NCBI GenBank assembly: GCA_011109175.1
Contig: RDEW01000104.1
Span: 15,133-79,132, forward strand
Origin: Dicyema japonicum
Taxonomy: Eukaryota; Dicyemida; Rhombozoa; Dicyemidae
Reading direction: 5' to 3'
DNA: 64,000 nt
The notes beneath the pieces are model-generated. The model had not been told where the DNA came from. It saw only the letters and a list, made by a program, of their open reading frames with translations, and did not search any database. Both the position numbers and the translations under genes were made by a program. The stretch's first letter is position 1, and every line of letters starts with the position of its first letter. Positions 23,182-34,945 of the stretch are shown piece by piece.

Positions 23182-24752
23182 TTAATCTTCTGTTTTTAAT
23201 AGAGAATCAGGCAAATCACTGATTGCACTACAATTTGAGAAATTTCTTAAATGATTTTGACCAAGAAAATCCTCGGCATTCAAAGTGTCTGATTTAGAAG
23301 CCAAAAGAACATTCTTTGGACCCTCAACCTCTTCAACATGCTGAGATATCGGCTTCGACATAATACTGCTAGAAAAAGAAACAGCGCTTCCATCCGAAAA
23401 ATTCCGAATGTGAGATTTATCGATTTTTAGTTTACTTGGAACTTTTTTTCCCGCCTTAAAAGCCTCAGCATGTTTATCCAATGTCTCAATGTAGCACTTC
23501 CTAGAGATCTCCTTCAAGGACTCAAGCCTCGCAACAGAAGGCTTCCTTGAGCTCACCAAGGATTACCTCAACCCCCGAATAATCAAAGACCCCGATGATT
23601 GAAGCAGGGATGCGGTTGCTGATGAGCTTCCCGAGACGATGGCGACTCAGGGCAAAGACATAGGGGACATTCTGCTCTCTGCACAACGTCAGCATCCTGT
23701 CAATGCAGTCATTCAGCCCACCTGACATTACACAGTAAATAAACCCTTATCCTTGATATTCTCGATATTAGGGGCAACCAGTAGCAGTCGTATTCTCTTG
23801 TTAGTGAGGTGTTTGATCACCTCCCGAATCCCAATTGTGAAGCGTAGTTTGGTTTTCGCCTAAATAGCAAGGACTCCCTACCTTATAAGAATTCTTCTGC
23901 ATATTCCTGTTCTGGAAGAACTTCAACCGTTCCACAATCTCTGAGACCACCTCATCGATCTCAATAGTCGTGAAGTGATCACAGTATCTGGGATAATCAC
24001 TTGAAGCTAACTCTCGGAATTTGTCACTGTGGATGACCTCTTTGGCCATCTTAATGAAGGTGAGGTCGTCGTTTGGTGGAATATCTTCTTCCCTGTCCTC
24101 ATTGGGCCTATTCCGCTCACGAATTATCACCAATTTAATGTTGAAAGCAAAATACCTTCTTTAATGTGGTCAGTCGGCCTTTCTCGGACTTTTTTCCGGG
24201 ATAACTTTTCGGCGCGGAAGAATCAAGAACATTTAACGGATTCTGGTGGTTTGCAGGCCTTAGAGTTGGTTTACTCGAGACTTTAACATATTTTGAAGGG
24301 TCCTTGGCTGTCTCTGGTAACTTTAACGGTTCCGGGTTCTGAAATACTAAAAAAACGTGAAATTACGAAAAAATCAACGAACTTCCCCCTTCTTGACTTT
24401 TCTCGTTTAAATTTGGGTTGTTCTAATTTTGTTGTGAGGTCACTCATTCCATTGGTGATCTCTTAACGTTATTTTAACGGAAGACCTTCGACTGCGGGAG
24501 GGGGAGCCACAGGGTCGGGAATTGGGGGAGAATTCTCATAAGTAGGACAATACTGACTTTGGGCTTGGTAGTAGAAGTACATGGGGTCATAGTAATATCC
24601 CCCATAATATATAAACGGCTGTTGGGGGTAAATATTTTGATAATAAAGTGGATTGGGAGCAGGAAAGGCATAATTGTTGGGACTTTAAGGTGAATTTGAA
24701 AATAAAACTTTTTGAAGCTCTCGTTGCCGTTATTCCCCTTTTCTGAGTTCAT
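23182..24752 (-). CDS. SECISBP2: SECIS-binding protein 2
   Basis: This protein binds the SECIS hairpin in selenoprotein mRNAs and recruits the Sec-specific elongation factor so that UGA is read as selenocysteine. The model runs from ATG 24752 to the stop at 23182 with introns of 22-28 nt. It has a Tyr/Pro-rich N-terminus (QNIYPQQPFIYYGGYYYDPM), a basic linker (NPLNVLDSSAPKS ... LTTLKK) matching the SID region, and a C-terminal L7Ae RNA-binding domain (KTKLRFTIGIREVIKHL ... GGLNDCIDRM ... CREQNVPYVFALSRHRLGK ... IPASIIGVFDYSGVE). A Ser-rich tail of about 110 residues ends LLKTED. Depending on one intron (25 nt with a TG end, or 40 nt with an AG end) the protein is 465 or 460 aa; both keep the frame. 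The family match is strong in the L7Ae part. It implies selenoprotein synthesis in this organism. Confidence 0.9.
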
Positions 24753-26209
24753 TCTCTACTTTGGTAATGATTAATTGTGAATATTCATAATTTATTAGCA
24801 GAGTTTAGATAAACCGCAAAAATATTCGCATTAAAAAATACCACATCATAACATAATTAATTAAAAAATATATATTAATTTTTTGAAAATTTTTATTAAA
24901 TTAATATATTATATTTATATTCAAAAAACCTAAAATGAATGAAACAATATAACGAAGAAACTATTAAATTTATTTGATAGAAGGCCAGAAGTTAATCAAA
25001 AACTAAAATTTGCTTGTGAAAGCTTAAAAATCATAGAAACTCTATGTCTGATAACATCAAATCAGAATTGTTAGCGTGGCTTGTACGTTAAAATAGATAA
25101 TCTATTTAATTGTATGTTTTTGAAAACTGCACTCTGTCATTAACGACAGGACTATTGATTCACAATAGAAGACAAATAAGGGGAGGTTACTTGGAAAACT
25201 TAAGACCTGCTATTTTACGAGTTTTGGCAAAAATGTTTTGGAACTAATAAAGCCAATAAATTTTGTTTAAAAGCTAAGCGGATTTTGTTAAGGATAATTA
25301 ACCACTGAAATAGTCTGGAGTCATAGATGGATGTGCAACAGACCAAAGATACAAAATGCTGTTAGTATTCTTGGAATGCACAATCTAAAAATTCGTATTT
25401 CTTTTAGGAGACAGTGTATCATTAGAATAAATGTGTTGAATGCATAAGCTAATAAAATATTGGTTCAACTCAAATCCTTAGTGTTAAACTCATGAGAGAG
25501 TGGTACTACTCCTTCGGTTAAGCCGATATAAACTATGACTTGGTAGTTGAAACAACTGATGATTCCCTTCTTGTTTGGATGTACGAAATGATGGATTCAG
25601 GAGAAATAGGATACTAAAAATTTCGAATTGATGGATCGCTATACTGCTTTTGATTCGAATCTTGTTTGGTACAAAATATGGGGGAACTTGGACAAGACCG
25701 CCTTAAGGAGGAACAAGGGCGTTTTATATATTGAATTGAATCTATTGATTTGTTTGTAAAGGTAGACTATTTTCTATGGATCCTAGAATTTCTAATGACA
25801 AAAATTAAATACTTTTTTAGTATTAAAGGCAATTTATCTAAAAGGAGAGCAGCTTTGAAAAAACTCAGAAAATTAAATGGTTTATGATGGCAAATGACTG
25901 CTCCAGTTGATCACCGTTGCTATTGTGGGAGGAAAGCTACAGCAATAATGACGGTGGGGATTAATAGACTGATTAAATAATCTTAATGGAAAATTAAACC
26001 CATATTATCGCTTTTCACAACAACGGATTAAAACACGAAGATAATAATCTAACAATTAAAATATAAAGAATTTGTAATAAATTATGAATGAGCTGACATG
26101 AAGCAAAAGTAGCTCGAAATTCCAAATGAACTAAATTCTATGTGTTTGCATATTTTATATTATTTCTGACCACGAAGGAAACACCAAGAATGAAGGAGAT
26201 AAACCATCT
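24753..26209. other. Gene-poor stretch
   Basis: No ORF over about 60 codons, no recognised element. A frame around 25490-25590 (WYYSFG..., NYDLVVETTDDSLL) looks protein-like but could not be placed in a family. Confidence 0.3.
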
Positions 26210-26560
26210 AATTAAGTGATCGGCAGACTTCAACAGGATCGAGAGCTTTTTGAAGTGCTCCTCCATAGTACCCACAGCTTTTCTGACTCGACGACGTTCC
26301 TCTTTCATGAGAATTTAGAAATGCGTGGTTTTATTTTCCAATTTGAGTGTATTGGGGGCTTCTACCTCTGATGGTAGAAGCGATCGGATTCGGAGCATCA
26401 GAAAGTGAGCCGAACCATTGTTCCGGATCACTGCGTTGTCGAGTATGAAACAATGGGTGAACAGAGAAACTTGTTTCGTGGACTACTTTTGCTCTTAGGA
26501 AATTTTGGTCCTGGGTTTTTGTCAATGTCTACAGAAAGCAAGATATTCAGAAGAGCAAGA
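26210..26560 (-). repeat. LINE-type 3' repeat (copy 1)
   Basis: Minus-strand copy of a 250-350 bp repeat. It ends GATCACTTAATTAGATGGTT then CTCCTTCATTC, and shares TCCTGTTGA, GTACTATGGAGGAG and ATCCGAT segments with 34640-34395 and, more weakly, 16620-16330. No coding capacity remains. Confidence 0.6.
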
Positions 26561-26947
26561 ACGCCTCACATTTCGAGTTGAGGTATACCATTGAGTCGAC
26601 TGGGTGGGAAAATAATTCTTTGGGTGTCTTTCCACTGAGCGCACCACATAAGGTGAACCGCCTGACTCCACGCTAACATTCTTCATACTTTACTGCAGCA
26701 GCTAAAATCAGTACGTACTAATTTAATAATGAGATCACGAGTTAATGAACTTACGTAAATTTAATTAAATTTACTAGAAAATGATTATTTTTACACAAAA
26801 ATTTAGATCATTAAAATTTTAACTTATACTATTAGTATAACATTCCACAGAACGTATTTTTCAACTTCAGTTCAAATATTTAATATTTTAAAAATTAATA
26901 AAAATATAAATAATGTGATAAAAATTAAATAGATAACAATATTATTC

Positions 26948-29900
26948 ATGTCATCTGATAAGGCTCTGGGAAGTGTAATTTCTTTCCAAAAGTACCAGAT
27001 TAAACTATCTAAAGTAATCGCTCAGGGTAACTACTTGCTTTGGACAATTTTAGGGGGGTTTGGGGTTGTGTACTGCGGAGTAGACGTGAATACCAAAGAG
27101 AAATATGCTGTGAAGGTAAGTTGACCTATTTTACTGCCAGCGACTTATCACGACTCCATCAAGGAAGGAGGTGATCAAGAGAGAGGTCTTCTTTTCTGTT
27201 GTAACTTTATTTTGACTTTTTTAGCGACAGTTTGGGGACAGTCCTAATATTGTGAGGATGTATGAAGCCTGTGAGACCAAAATCGGTGGAATTAATCAAG
27301 TTTTCCTTATAAATGAACTCTGCTCTGGTTTTTTGAATTTTTAGGTTAGGTGGCACAATTTTGCAATACCTCAATTCAAATGGACGTTTTTCAGAGCAGG
27401 AGATAGCTTATATTTATATCCGTTTATTACAGGCTGTCAGTGTACTCCACAATTTTAATCCCCCGGTCATTCATCGAGACTTAAAGGTGGTGGAGTTTAT
27501 AATTTATAGATTGAAAATATTTTGGTCACAAAAAACGGGGAAATTAGGCTCTGTGACTTTGGAAGTGCCACCAATCAGTTCTATGATCTCTCCGATTACT
27601 CAGTACAGCAGATTAATTCCCTAGAAGATGAGGTTTGTAATTTCTTAGCAATAGATTGCTGAATTTACCACCCCACTGTACCGTTCCCCTGAAATGGCTG
27701 ATCTCTTCCAAAGAGGAGTCCTGGGATTGGGACAGGACACTTGGGTGAGCTTTCTCAGTTAAAATAGGCCCTTGGCTGTGTTCTTTACTGTTTTTGTTTC
27801 GGTCAACTTCCCTTCGTCTCCCCATTGGCTATCACCCGGATCAACTATACTCTGCCTGACCACCTTTTTTCTCCCCTCATCGGGAAGATTTTTGTACTTC
27901 TCCCAAGACCCTCAGTGTCTGAGATAACAGCCAGTTTTCTGGAAATTACAAAGCAATTCGATTTAAACCGCACGCCTGGCTTTTTAATCGAACAAAGAAA
28001 AGGTTATTTATTATAGCCAAGTCGTTTAGGCCGCATTAATTTCATGAGCAAGGCTAAGGACCAGTTGGAGCAACTGGGGGGCTCTATTCGCACAAACCTA
28101 AAGGACTATTCAAGCAAAATTGTCTCCAATTCAAACACAGAGACCTGCAAAATCGAAACGAAAGCAGTTACTTCCCGCATAATGGGTTTATCCCCCATAT
28201 AATCATAGTGTTCACATCTAGTGATGTGGATAAATCTACAATGAGTGAATGCGAGAAAATGATTGATGCCTTGAAAGCTAAAAATCAAGTTATTTTCGTC
28301 AATTTTCCCTCCACGTCAAATAAATTAGCAAATGTTTGAATTTCCCTCTTAAATTAGACCGCTGATATAACGTGGTTCAGACGCAGTGGTGATACCCTAT
28401 ATAACACATTGACCACGCTTTCTAGTGTCCACAAACGAATGATTTCTTCTCCCAACGTTATGTGCGTCCTTTATGGCAGAGTATTTGTCCTCAATAATTG
28501 GCAGCAACAAAGCTCCCCTCTCCACTTTTTTACATGTGCTTTGCTCATTTACTGTCGTCTGTTTGACAATGTCGAGGACGTCAATGAGTTTGTCTCCAAT
28601 AAGAAGGGTCCTGTGGTTCTCTCCGACCTCGAACGCGGGTTGTTTACTCTGATTATCCCTTAGACTCTTAAATTACATTGCTAGGATAATTTGCGACGCC
28701 GAAAAGTTCTCTTCTCATTACGACTGGCAGATCATTGAAGTGACTTTGACTCACTTACCAAAGCCGTATGATTTGGGTCATTTCAGTGCCTGCAAGTTAT
28801 ATATGAAGATCCTTGTCGACAATAAACGAGCATTTCCCAGTAACCAGTCGACCTGTCCGATTCCCTCGTCCAGCAAGGTGGAGGTCGACATTTCTGTACG
28901 TGGAGTCATCAAACTGGAAGTGTATTACCTATCGAAAGAACAAAATGTAACTTAAAATTAAAATTTCGCCAGATTTTGCCGCTCTTTTACCTTTTGTTGA
29001 ATACGGAAAAGCTGAAGAGTAACGTTACTTTCCACCGTTTTTCCAGGTTTCCGTCGCCGTGATTTAATTTAGGAATCACGTTAAATTTTCCGACTCAACT
29101 GCTCTCAGATTCGACAACTTTGAAGTCGTTTTGAAGATGACTCCGAGTGACAATGGACTGTCCTTCATAGACAATCGTTGGAGGGAAATTTCCACTAATT
29201 CTCTCTTCCCCTCCGCTGTTACTTCCTCCACTAATGAGATTTCCGTCATCTCTGACAACTTTAGTTGGATTTTCCTTAATTCGCAGATATTTCTGAATTA
29301 TCGAAAAAGCTTATAAGCAAGGAGTCGCCTGAAACAACGAACCCCAAACTAAAAAGGAAACCATCCCTTAAGACTGCTCCAAAGTCCGAAAAACCCATGA
29401 CTGAAGTTCTCTAGTAGTCCTAATTTGACAGGCTCAGCAAAATTTGTTTTCTTTTGAAGAACCGAATATTTCTGATGCGAAAGATGACTTGACTGAGTCA
29501 AAGAAAACTAGTGGAGATTTATTTAGCTTCCATAACGACAACGAAAGGACAAATATTTTTCAGGGAGACAAAAATGAGGACTTTTTACTTGACTTTGACG
29601 ACAAAGCCCAGCCTTTTCCTTTGCTAGTAGATCCCGTCATTTCGAATCCCGAGGAGGACCTCTTCAACATCCAAGGGAATAAACATCAGGATCTTTTCAA
29701 TTTCCAGCAGAATGAAGACTGGGATCCGGGTAACTTCCAACAAGATCAGAACAAGAACCCGTTTAATATTCAGAATATGCAGAATCAAGACTTGTTTGAT
29801 ATTCATGAGAATTGTAACGAGGATCTATTCAATATTAACTCGAAACAGCCTGATGACTTGTTGGATTTTCAACAAGACCATGTAGGGGACCCTTTTTATA

Positions 29901-30594
29901 TTCCTCAACCCCCAAACCAAGGCCCGTTTGATTGCCCGAATAAGAAGGATACGTTCATTGACCCCTTGGAAGGACTATCATTCTTTAAGGAACCTCAAAA
30001 AAGCCAGACTAAGGTTAGTCCCCAAAACCCGAGCCATGCTCCCTTCGAATCACAAAATACTAAGGAAAATAAAGAAAAGCCTTATCAGAGTAATATACCC
30101 ACCATGGAAGAAACCATGTTTACTGAGAAGACTCGGAGATCCGGAGGTTTGTCTCATCAAATGAGCTTAGCTTTTGATGATGTACTTGGTGGCTTCAAAA
30201 TGGACTCGTCGGTTCCGCCTCCTTCTCCACCAGTTCAAAAATCGATGAGGGAGTTGAAAGAGAGTGGTGCTGATCAGTCGTCTGCCACCCGGAAACGAGT
30301 AATAATTATGATGTATTCGAGGTAGCCCAATGGGCTCATGGAAAAGGGAAGAATATTCGTTTACTGTTGTCCACTCTTGGAGATGCTTTATGGGAGGATG
30401 CGCCATGGACTCCAGTCACGATGGGACATTTGATTACAGCTAATGATGTAAAGAAAGTGTATCGTCGTGCAGTTTTGGTGGTTCATCCAGACAAAATGAA
30501 ATCTGGGAAAACCGAGGAATTTGCTTCTCTGATATATTCAGAACTTAGTGAGGCCTGGTCATTGTTCACATCAACTGGAATGAAGGACCTATAA
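26948..30594 (+). CDS. GAK: Cyclin-G-associated kinase / auxilin (GAK)
   Basis: GAK uncoats clathrin vesicles with Hsc70 and phosphorylates AP adaptor mu subunits. Starting at ATG 26948 and removing 17 introns of 22-27 nt gives 1076 aa in frame. Order: a Ser/Thr kinase of the AAK1/GAK type (Gly loop QGGFGVVYCG, Lys in KYAVKRL, HRDLK, DFGSAT, APE-like FTTPLYRSPE); a PTEN/tensin-like region (TNLKDYSSKI, DTLYNTLTTL, MCVLYGRQQSSP) lacking a clear catalytic Cys loop; a C2-like segment; a linker from 29444 rich in short adaptor/clathrin motifs (EDLFN, NPFN, DLFD, DLLDF, DPF, GPFD); and a C-terminal J domain (NIRLLLSTLGDAL ... RAVLVVHPDKMKS) with the essential HPD. The linker repeats DLF/NPF-type motifs roughly every 10-15 residues. 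Complete and apparently functional. Confidence 0.95.
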
Positions 30595-30699
30595 TATTTA
30601 TATTTGTTAGGATATACTATAAATTAATATTTTAAGTATTTTTTATTTTAAATTTTTATTGTAAAATTTAATATTAATTTCTTAGTAGTTTTACATAAA

Positions 30700-31020
30700 A
30701 AGCTTATCGAGAATATGGAAGGCCGATACTCATCTAGTTATGAGAAACATGTATAGGTAGTACATTTAGTCATGTTTCTCATGTGCATGCGCCTCGTGGA
30801 GACCTTCCATATCTTGGACGAATATGAGAAAGATTGAGGAAATGCAAAATAGGGTGTTCAGAGTTCCGGAGCGGTGGATTTGTAGTGAATATCGATCCAG
30901 ACCTATTCCTCTAGAAGCTCTTATGCAACTGGACTTGTGGATGTGACGCTGCGTCCCCGTTAATTAGGTTAGCTGCCCAGTACGAACAGCGGTCAAGATG
31001 AGGACTTGACTATTTTTCAT
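30700..31020 (+). mobile_element. LINE ORF2 3' relic with fold-back
   Basis: From 30780 on it matches the LINE C-terminal region at 45640 (SYACASWGPF / ISWMNMRK in the better copy, then the GAGGAAATGCAAAA block). In front of it is a nested inverted repeat: ATGAGAAACATG (30740-30751) with CATGTTTCTCAT (30771-30782), and outside it ATATGGAAGG (30713) with CCTTCCATAT (30803). Confidence 0.6.
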
Positions 31021-31728
31021 TTAATTTGTTAAAAATTCTAATTTTCCAGTAATATTTGCCGATTCTCTAATTGGTCAATATTTTTTTAGTAATTCCGAAG
31101 CAATACAAAATTGCTTTGAATTTAACAGATTAGAAAATGAATGAATTTGAAACAACCCAAAAACTGATTAAAAAATGGAATTTATGATCGAATTTCATAC
31201 AGCAATTGTTAGACACTGATTACATAGAAAATAATTTATTGATAAGCAAGACCCAGCAGAAGTATATTTTGCTATCAACAGTGGAGTTAGTTAACGAACT
31301 GCTCCCTCGATAAGTTTGTCTTTGGAGAATAGCCCACACATACTTAAATGCTTGCATTAAATACTTTTTTGATATGATTAGCAAAAGGTCCGAAAATCAA
31401 CGATCTGTTTCCATTGATGAACTCGCATAGTTACTGTTTGTTTTTATGTTACATCTGAGTTGCCAATAGCCACAAAAAACTTTCTGTTTCCTTGATTCAT
31501 TCAACTATTCTTATCTGGCGATTACTGTGTTGATATGTCTCAACCGTACGGATTTTTTTATACTCGCCCGGTTCTGAGAGACATCATTTGTCAAGATCCA
31601 AGTAACCTGCTAATCCAAAAATTATTTTAATAAATTTAAATTATTAAAAAATTAATATAAATTAAAAATAAATTCAGACCAAACAGGCGACCTAAATTGT
31701 AAGCATCGACGTGTTCATTTAGAATTCA

Positions 31729-32938
31729 ATGTTGTTGGTAGTTTTGTTGTCTTTGACCACAAAAATTACTATTGGAAATGGGATATTATTTTATGGAGAT
31801 TTTTTGTTGACCTATACAAATAAAAATGTATATTATAGATAACACTAATAGACGAGTGATTTATTCACTATCAAATTATTGAGTACGTTTGGTAATAAAT
31901 CGACTTATACAGAATTATACGAAAAAAATAATATAACTTTCAACTTTTTTATCACACCTTCGAAAAAATTCTACAGCATAAAAATAAAAATTATATTCTA
32001 TCCTTGTAATTTTATATTAAACACTCAAAGACGAGAATACACTAGTCCTCCCACAAATCAATAATGAAGAATATTACAGATGTGGATGCACTTACGTCAA
32101 CTTGGGAAATTATAATCTCACAATATATTCTTTGATGATACGATATTCCAGTGTAGAATTCAATTTACAATTTTCTGGAAAAGGTTTGAATCTAATTTAG
32201 TCAAGCTTATGACTGTGATCAATCTAACGATCCGAATGTTCCTATATGGTATTTTGTGGCAGAAAATAGACTCAAAGCTGTATTAAGTGGGAATATTGAA
32301 ATCATGTTTACTAGAAATAATGTTAGCTGTAAATTTTAAATGTAGATAAAACCTTACTTATTTGTTGAACCCACAATAATGACAAAAATCGATTTCGAAA
32401 ATGATGGAATTAAGTTGTATTTCAAAAGACCTGATTTTGAAATATTTTTTACATTTAATTCGACACGAAATAAATATTATATTTCAGAAATTGGTTTTAT
32501 CTCCAAGCACTCGTATATTGGGTCTTGGTCTTGGTACCCTAACAATCAGACATATATCGACATTGAAAATTACTATAAATGTGAAATGTTAAAGTTCTCG
32601 ATTCCTGGTAAATTCTATGCGGTTTTTTCTTCATTTAAGGCTCAAATATTTCGGAATGATTCAAATTTTTCGTTATATTGGAAGTGGTTTGAATAAAGGT
32701 GATTTTAGATTCTGGGTGTTTTGCAAGTGAAGACGCTACAAGAAACACTACTTCCAGTCTCTCACAGAATTATGAAATAATTCTAAGAAATGAAAAGTCT
32801 AATCATTCAAAAAATTATAAATTTATGGGAATTACCATCACCGTTGTAGTACTTACGATTATTGGGGTCACTTGGGTTGTCTATATTAAACGTCGAAGAA
32901 ATATAATAGAGCAAATGGAAAATATACCAATGCTTTAA
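31729..32938 (+). CDS. Unknown secreted/TM protein family, copy 2
   Basis: No known family recognised. The ATG at 31729 starts a signal-peptide-like leader (MLLVVLLSLTT). Introns of 24, 25, 22 and 24 nt join exons with NEEYYRCGCTYVNL, then YDCDQSNDPNVPIWYF and NRLKAVLSG, then KIDFENDGIKLYF and SSFKAQIFRNDSN. The last exon has DSGCFASED, a TM helix (FMGITITVVVLTIIGVTWVV), a basic stop-transfer (YIKRRRN) and a short tail ending ENIPML. Predicted topology is type I, with about 300 extracellular residues and several Cys. Segment order is the same as in the copy at 16.8 kb. At the last junction the 22- or 25-nt intron leaves the frame one base off; a 41- or 44-nt intron would fit but would delete the conserved GCF. 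The YYRCG strings recall Ig-type domains but this is weak. Confidence 0.7.
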
Positions 32939-33179
32939 ATTGGGTAATGTTAATTTACTCGTTACCCAGTTTTAAAAATAGTTGTTTTATTTTTTTAAAT
33001 ATTTTGATATGGTTTAAATATAAATTAAAATTTAACTTTATTGCTTTTAAAATCCGATTAATTTAAATATCATACACATAAAAGGATGGTCCTCTTAAAC
33101 ACTTCTGTTCGAATGACAAAAATTCCTTAGGGTCTAGCCTTCTAATTAACTCTCTAATTAACGAAACGAAATTGAGCCA

Positions 33180-33950
33180 TTGCAATATATTCCTCTACTT
33201 TTTAAGTTTATTAACCCCGAATACACCGAGTAAGAGTTAAAAGTAAACAACTTGTTAAGAGTACACAGATTCCTCTGCTACAGAAACAGAGTACATCCGG
33301 AACCATCATAAAGGTCCATTACTTTCAGTGGTGGAAACCCAATGATTTTTTTGTGCCAGCCTGGCACTAGTGCCACATGAGACATATGGATTACATGACG
33401 CCACTCTACTAAGTAGGGAAACTGTACAATAAATAATATTAATTTGATCTGTCTTCCAAACTGAAACCTGAACATCTCGGAGTAGGCGTCCGCGGCGGGT
33501 GCGCATTGGCCGCACGTTCCTTTGTGAACTATTGTAAAGAGGATAACCCTGGGATTATTTTGAAGCTGGATGTTTGCCAACGCCTTGAATTTAGTGAGGA
33601 GGGACCATCTTCTGAAAACCGTTTTGAGGAGAGCTCTAGAATTATCCACATTATGAACCTCGCATACGGTACTCCAACCCATCTCGTTATTTGTGATGAT
33701 CTCATTAAATCCTCGACTGGGATCCAATAAGGTGATCCTTTTGCTCCGTTTCTTTTGCTTTGGCATTGGATGGGGGTGCCCGTTCGTGTGTGACGACGGC
33801 TTTCAATTATAGGTATTTGGAAGATGCTACGATAGGTGGATCTTCCGAAACGGTTTTGCAATTTTTTGGAATACTTCCCATTCTTAACAGTTATGGACTC
33901 GATATTAATGCAAGTAAATCTGATTTTTTTTAATTTAGACTCTCGCAAGA
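33180..33950 (-). repeat. Dispersed repeat with an unassigned ORF
   Basis: The distal part (33480-33200, minus) matches 59900-60210: both carry GAGTGGCGTCATGT.ATCCAT, a GGGTTTCCAC segment and the end CGGTGTAT.CGGGGTTAATAA. A 162-codon minus ORF (33766-33278) begins MPKQKKRSKRITLLDPSRG and contains CGQCAP; I do not recognise it. Because its second half lies in the repeat, it is more likely part of a retroelement than a host gene. Upstream on the minus strand another frame (33948-33529) overlaps it. 33950-34390 shows nothing further. Confidence 0.5.
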
Positions 33951-34394
33951 AAAATTTTTTAAATCACGTAGCAGGATCATGTCTTTTCTTTCCGTGCTGT
34001 TATTAACATTTTGGAACACCAATATGTATTGAGCTCCCCCATTTCCAAAGAGATTATCCTTCGTATTTTTAACTATAACTTTCAGAGATTAATGGTGGCA
34101 TTGTTAATCGTCTTGAACTTGATCCACATACTGCGCTTTTTCTCTTGAAGAAATAATTTTTCCTCCCAAGGTTAATGTTTTTGCCACGTTCCTCTCCTTA
34201 CCACCTCTTTCTGGAAATTTCATCATCTTATTTCCAAGAATAAAGAAAAAACCAGTATTGGCGACAATTTCTGCAACTTTTTATGAATAACAAAATTCTG
34301 AATAGATTTTGGATCTGGGCTTTAGTAAATCATCGGATTTTATTATTATTATTTAACCCTGATAAAGGGAACTCGAAGAAAGGAGTTAAACTAA

Positions 34395-34640
34395 CTAATT
34401 AAGTGATCCCGGTAGAACTCAACAGGATCGAGAACTTTTTACTGGGCTCCTCCATAGTACCCACAACTATTATGAATCCGCAAATCCTCTTTCATAGGAA
34501 TTTGGAAAGGCGTGGGATTTTTTTCTTAATTTACGTGATTGGTAGAAGAGATCGGACTCAGAATCGGAGAGTCATGAAGCAGAAACCATTATTCCGGATT
34601 GCCGCGTTGTGGAGTAATGGGAAAAATAATTGAGGAAAGA
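34395..34640 (-). repeat. LINE-type 3' repeat (copy 2)
   Basis: Minus-strand copy related to 26210-26560. It ends GGGATCACTTAATTAGTTAG followed by TTTAACTCCTT and, beyond, GGGTTAAATAATAATAA at 34350. Shared internal string: GGGTACTATGGAGGAGC. Confidence 0.65.
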
Positions 34641-34852
34641 AATTGGTTATGCCGACCATTTTTACTCTCTTAAATAAATTATGATTGGATTACAACATTC
34701 ATGAAGCAAATATTCACAATATTTTACAATCCTCGGGGAATTCCATGTCTAATTAATGTACACCTCCTTACGACCATTCAAATACTTGCTTTTAGGTTTT
34801 AAGATCTCTCAAAGGTTAAATTGTTTGTCAATGATTTCGGCAGGATTTGACT

Positions 34853-34945
34853 GAATTTGGGGATCTTTATAAATTTCTTATCGTCCTTTGAATTCGGGAA
34901 TCTATTATAAATTTCTTGTCCGTGAATTTGGGGATTTTTTAAATG
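34853..34945 (+). repeat. Short tandem repeat, about 35-bp unit, three copies
   Basis: Units start GAATTTGGGGATCTTTATAA, GAATTCGGGAATCTATTATA and GAATTTGGGGATTTTTTAAA, each followed by a variant of AATTTCTT.TC. No ORF. Confidence 0.6.

Noticed and set aside
25490-25620. ISXO2-like or other DDE transposase
   Set aside because: One protein-like frame only, without recognisable catalytic motifs.
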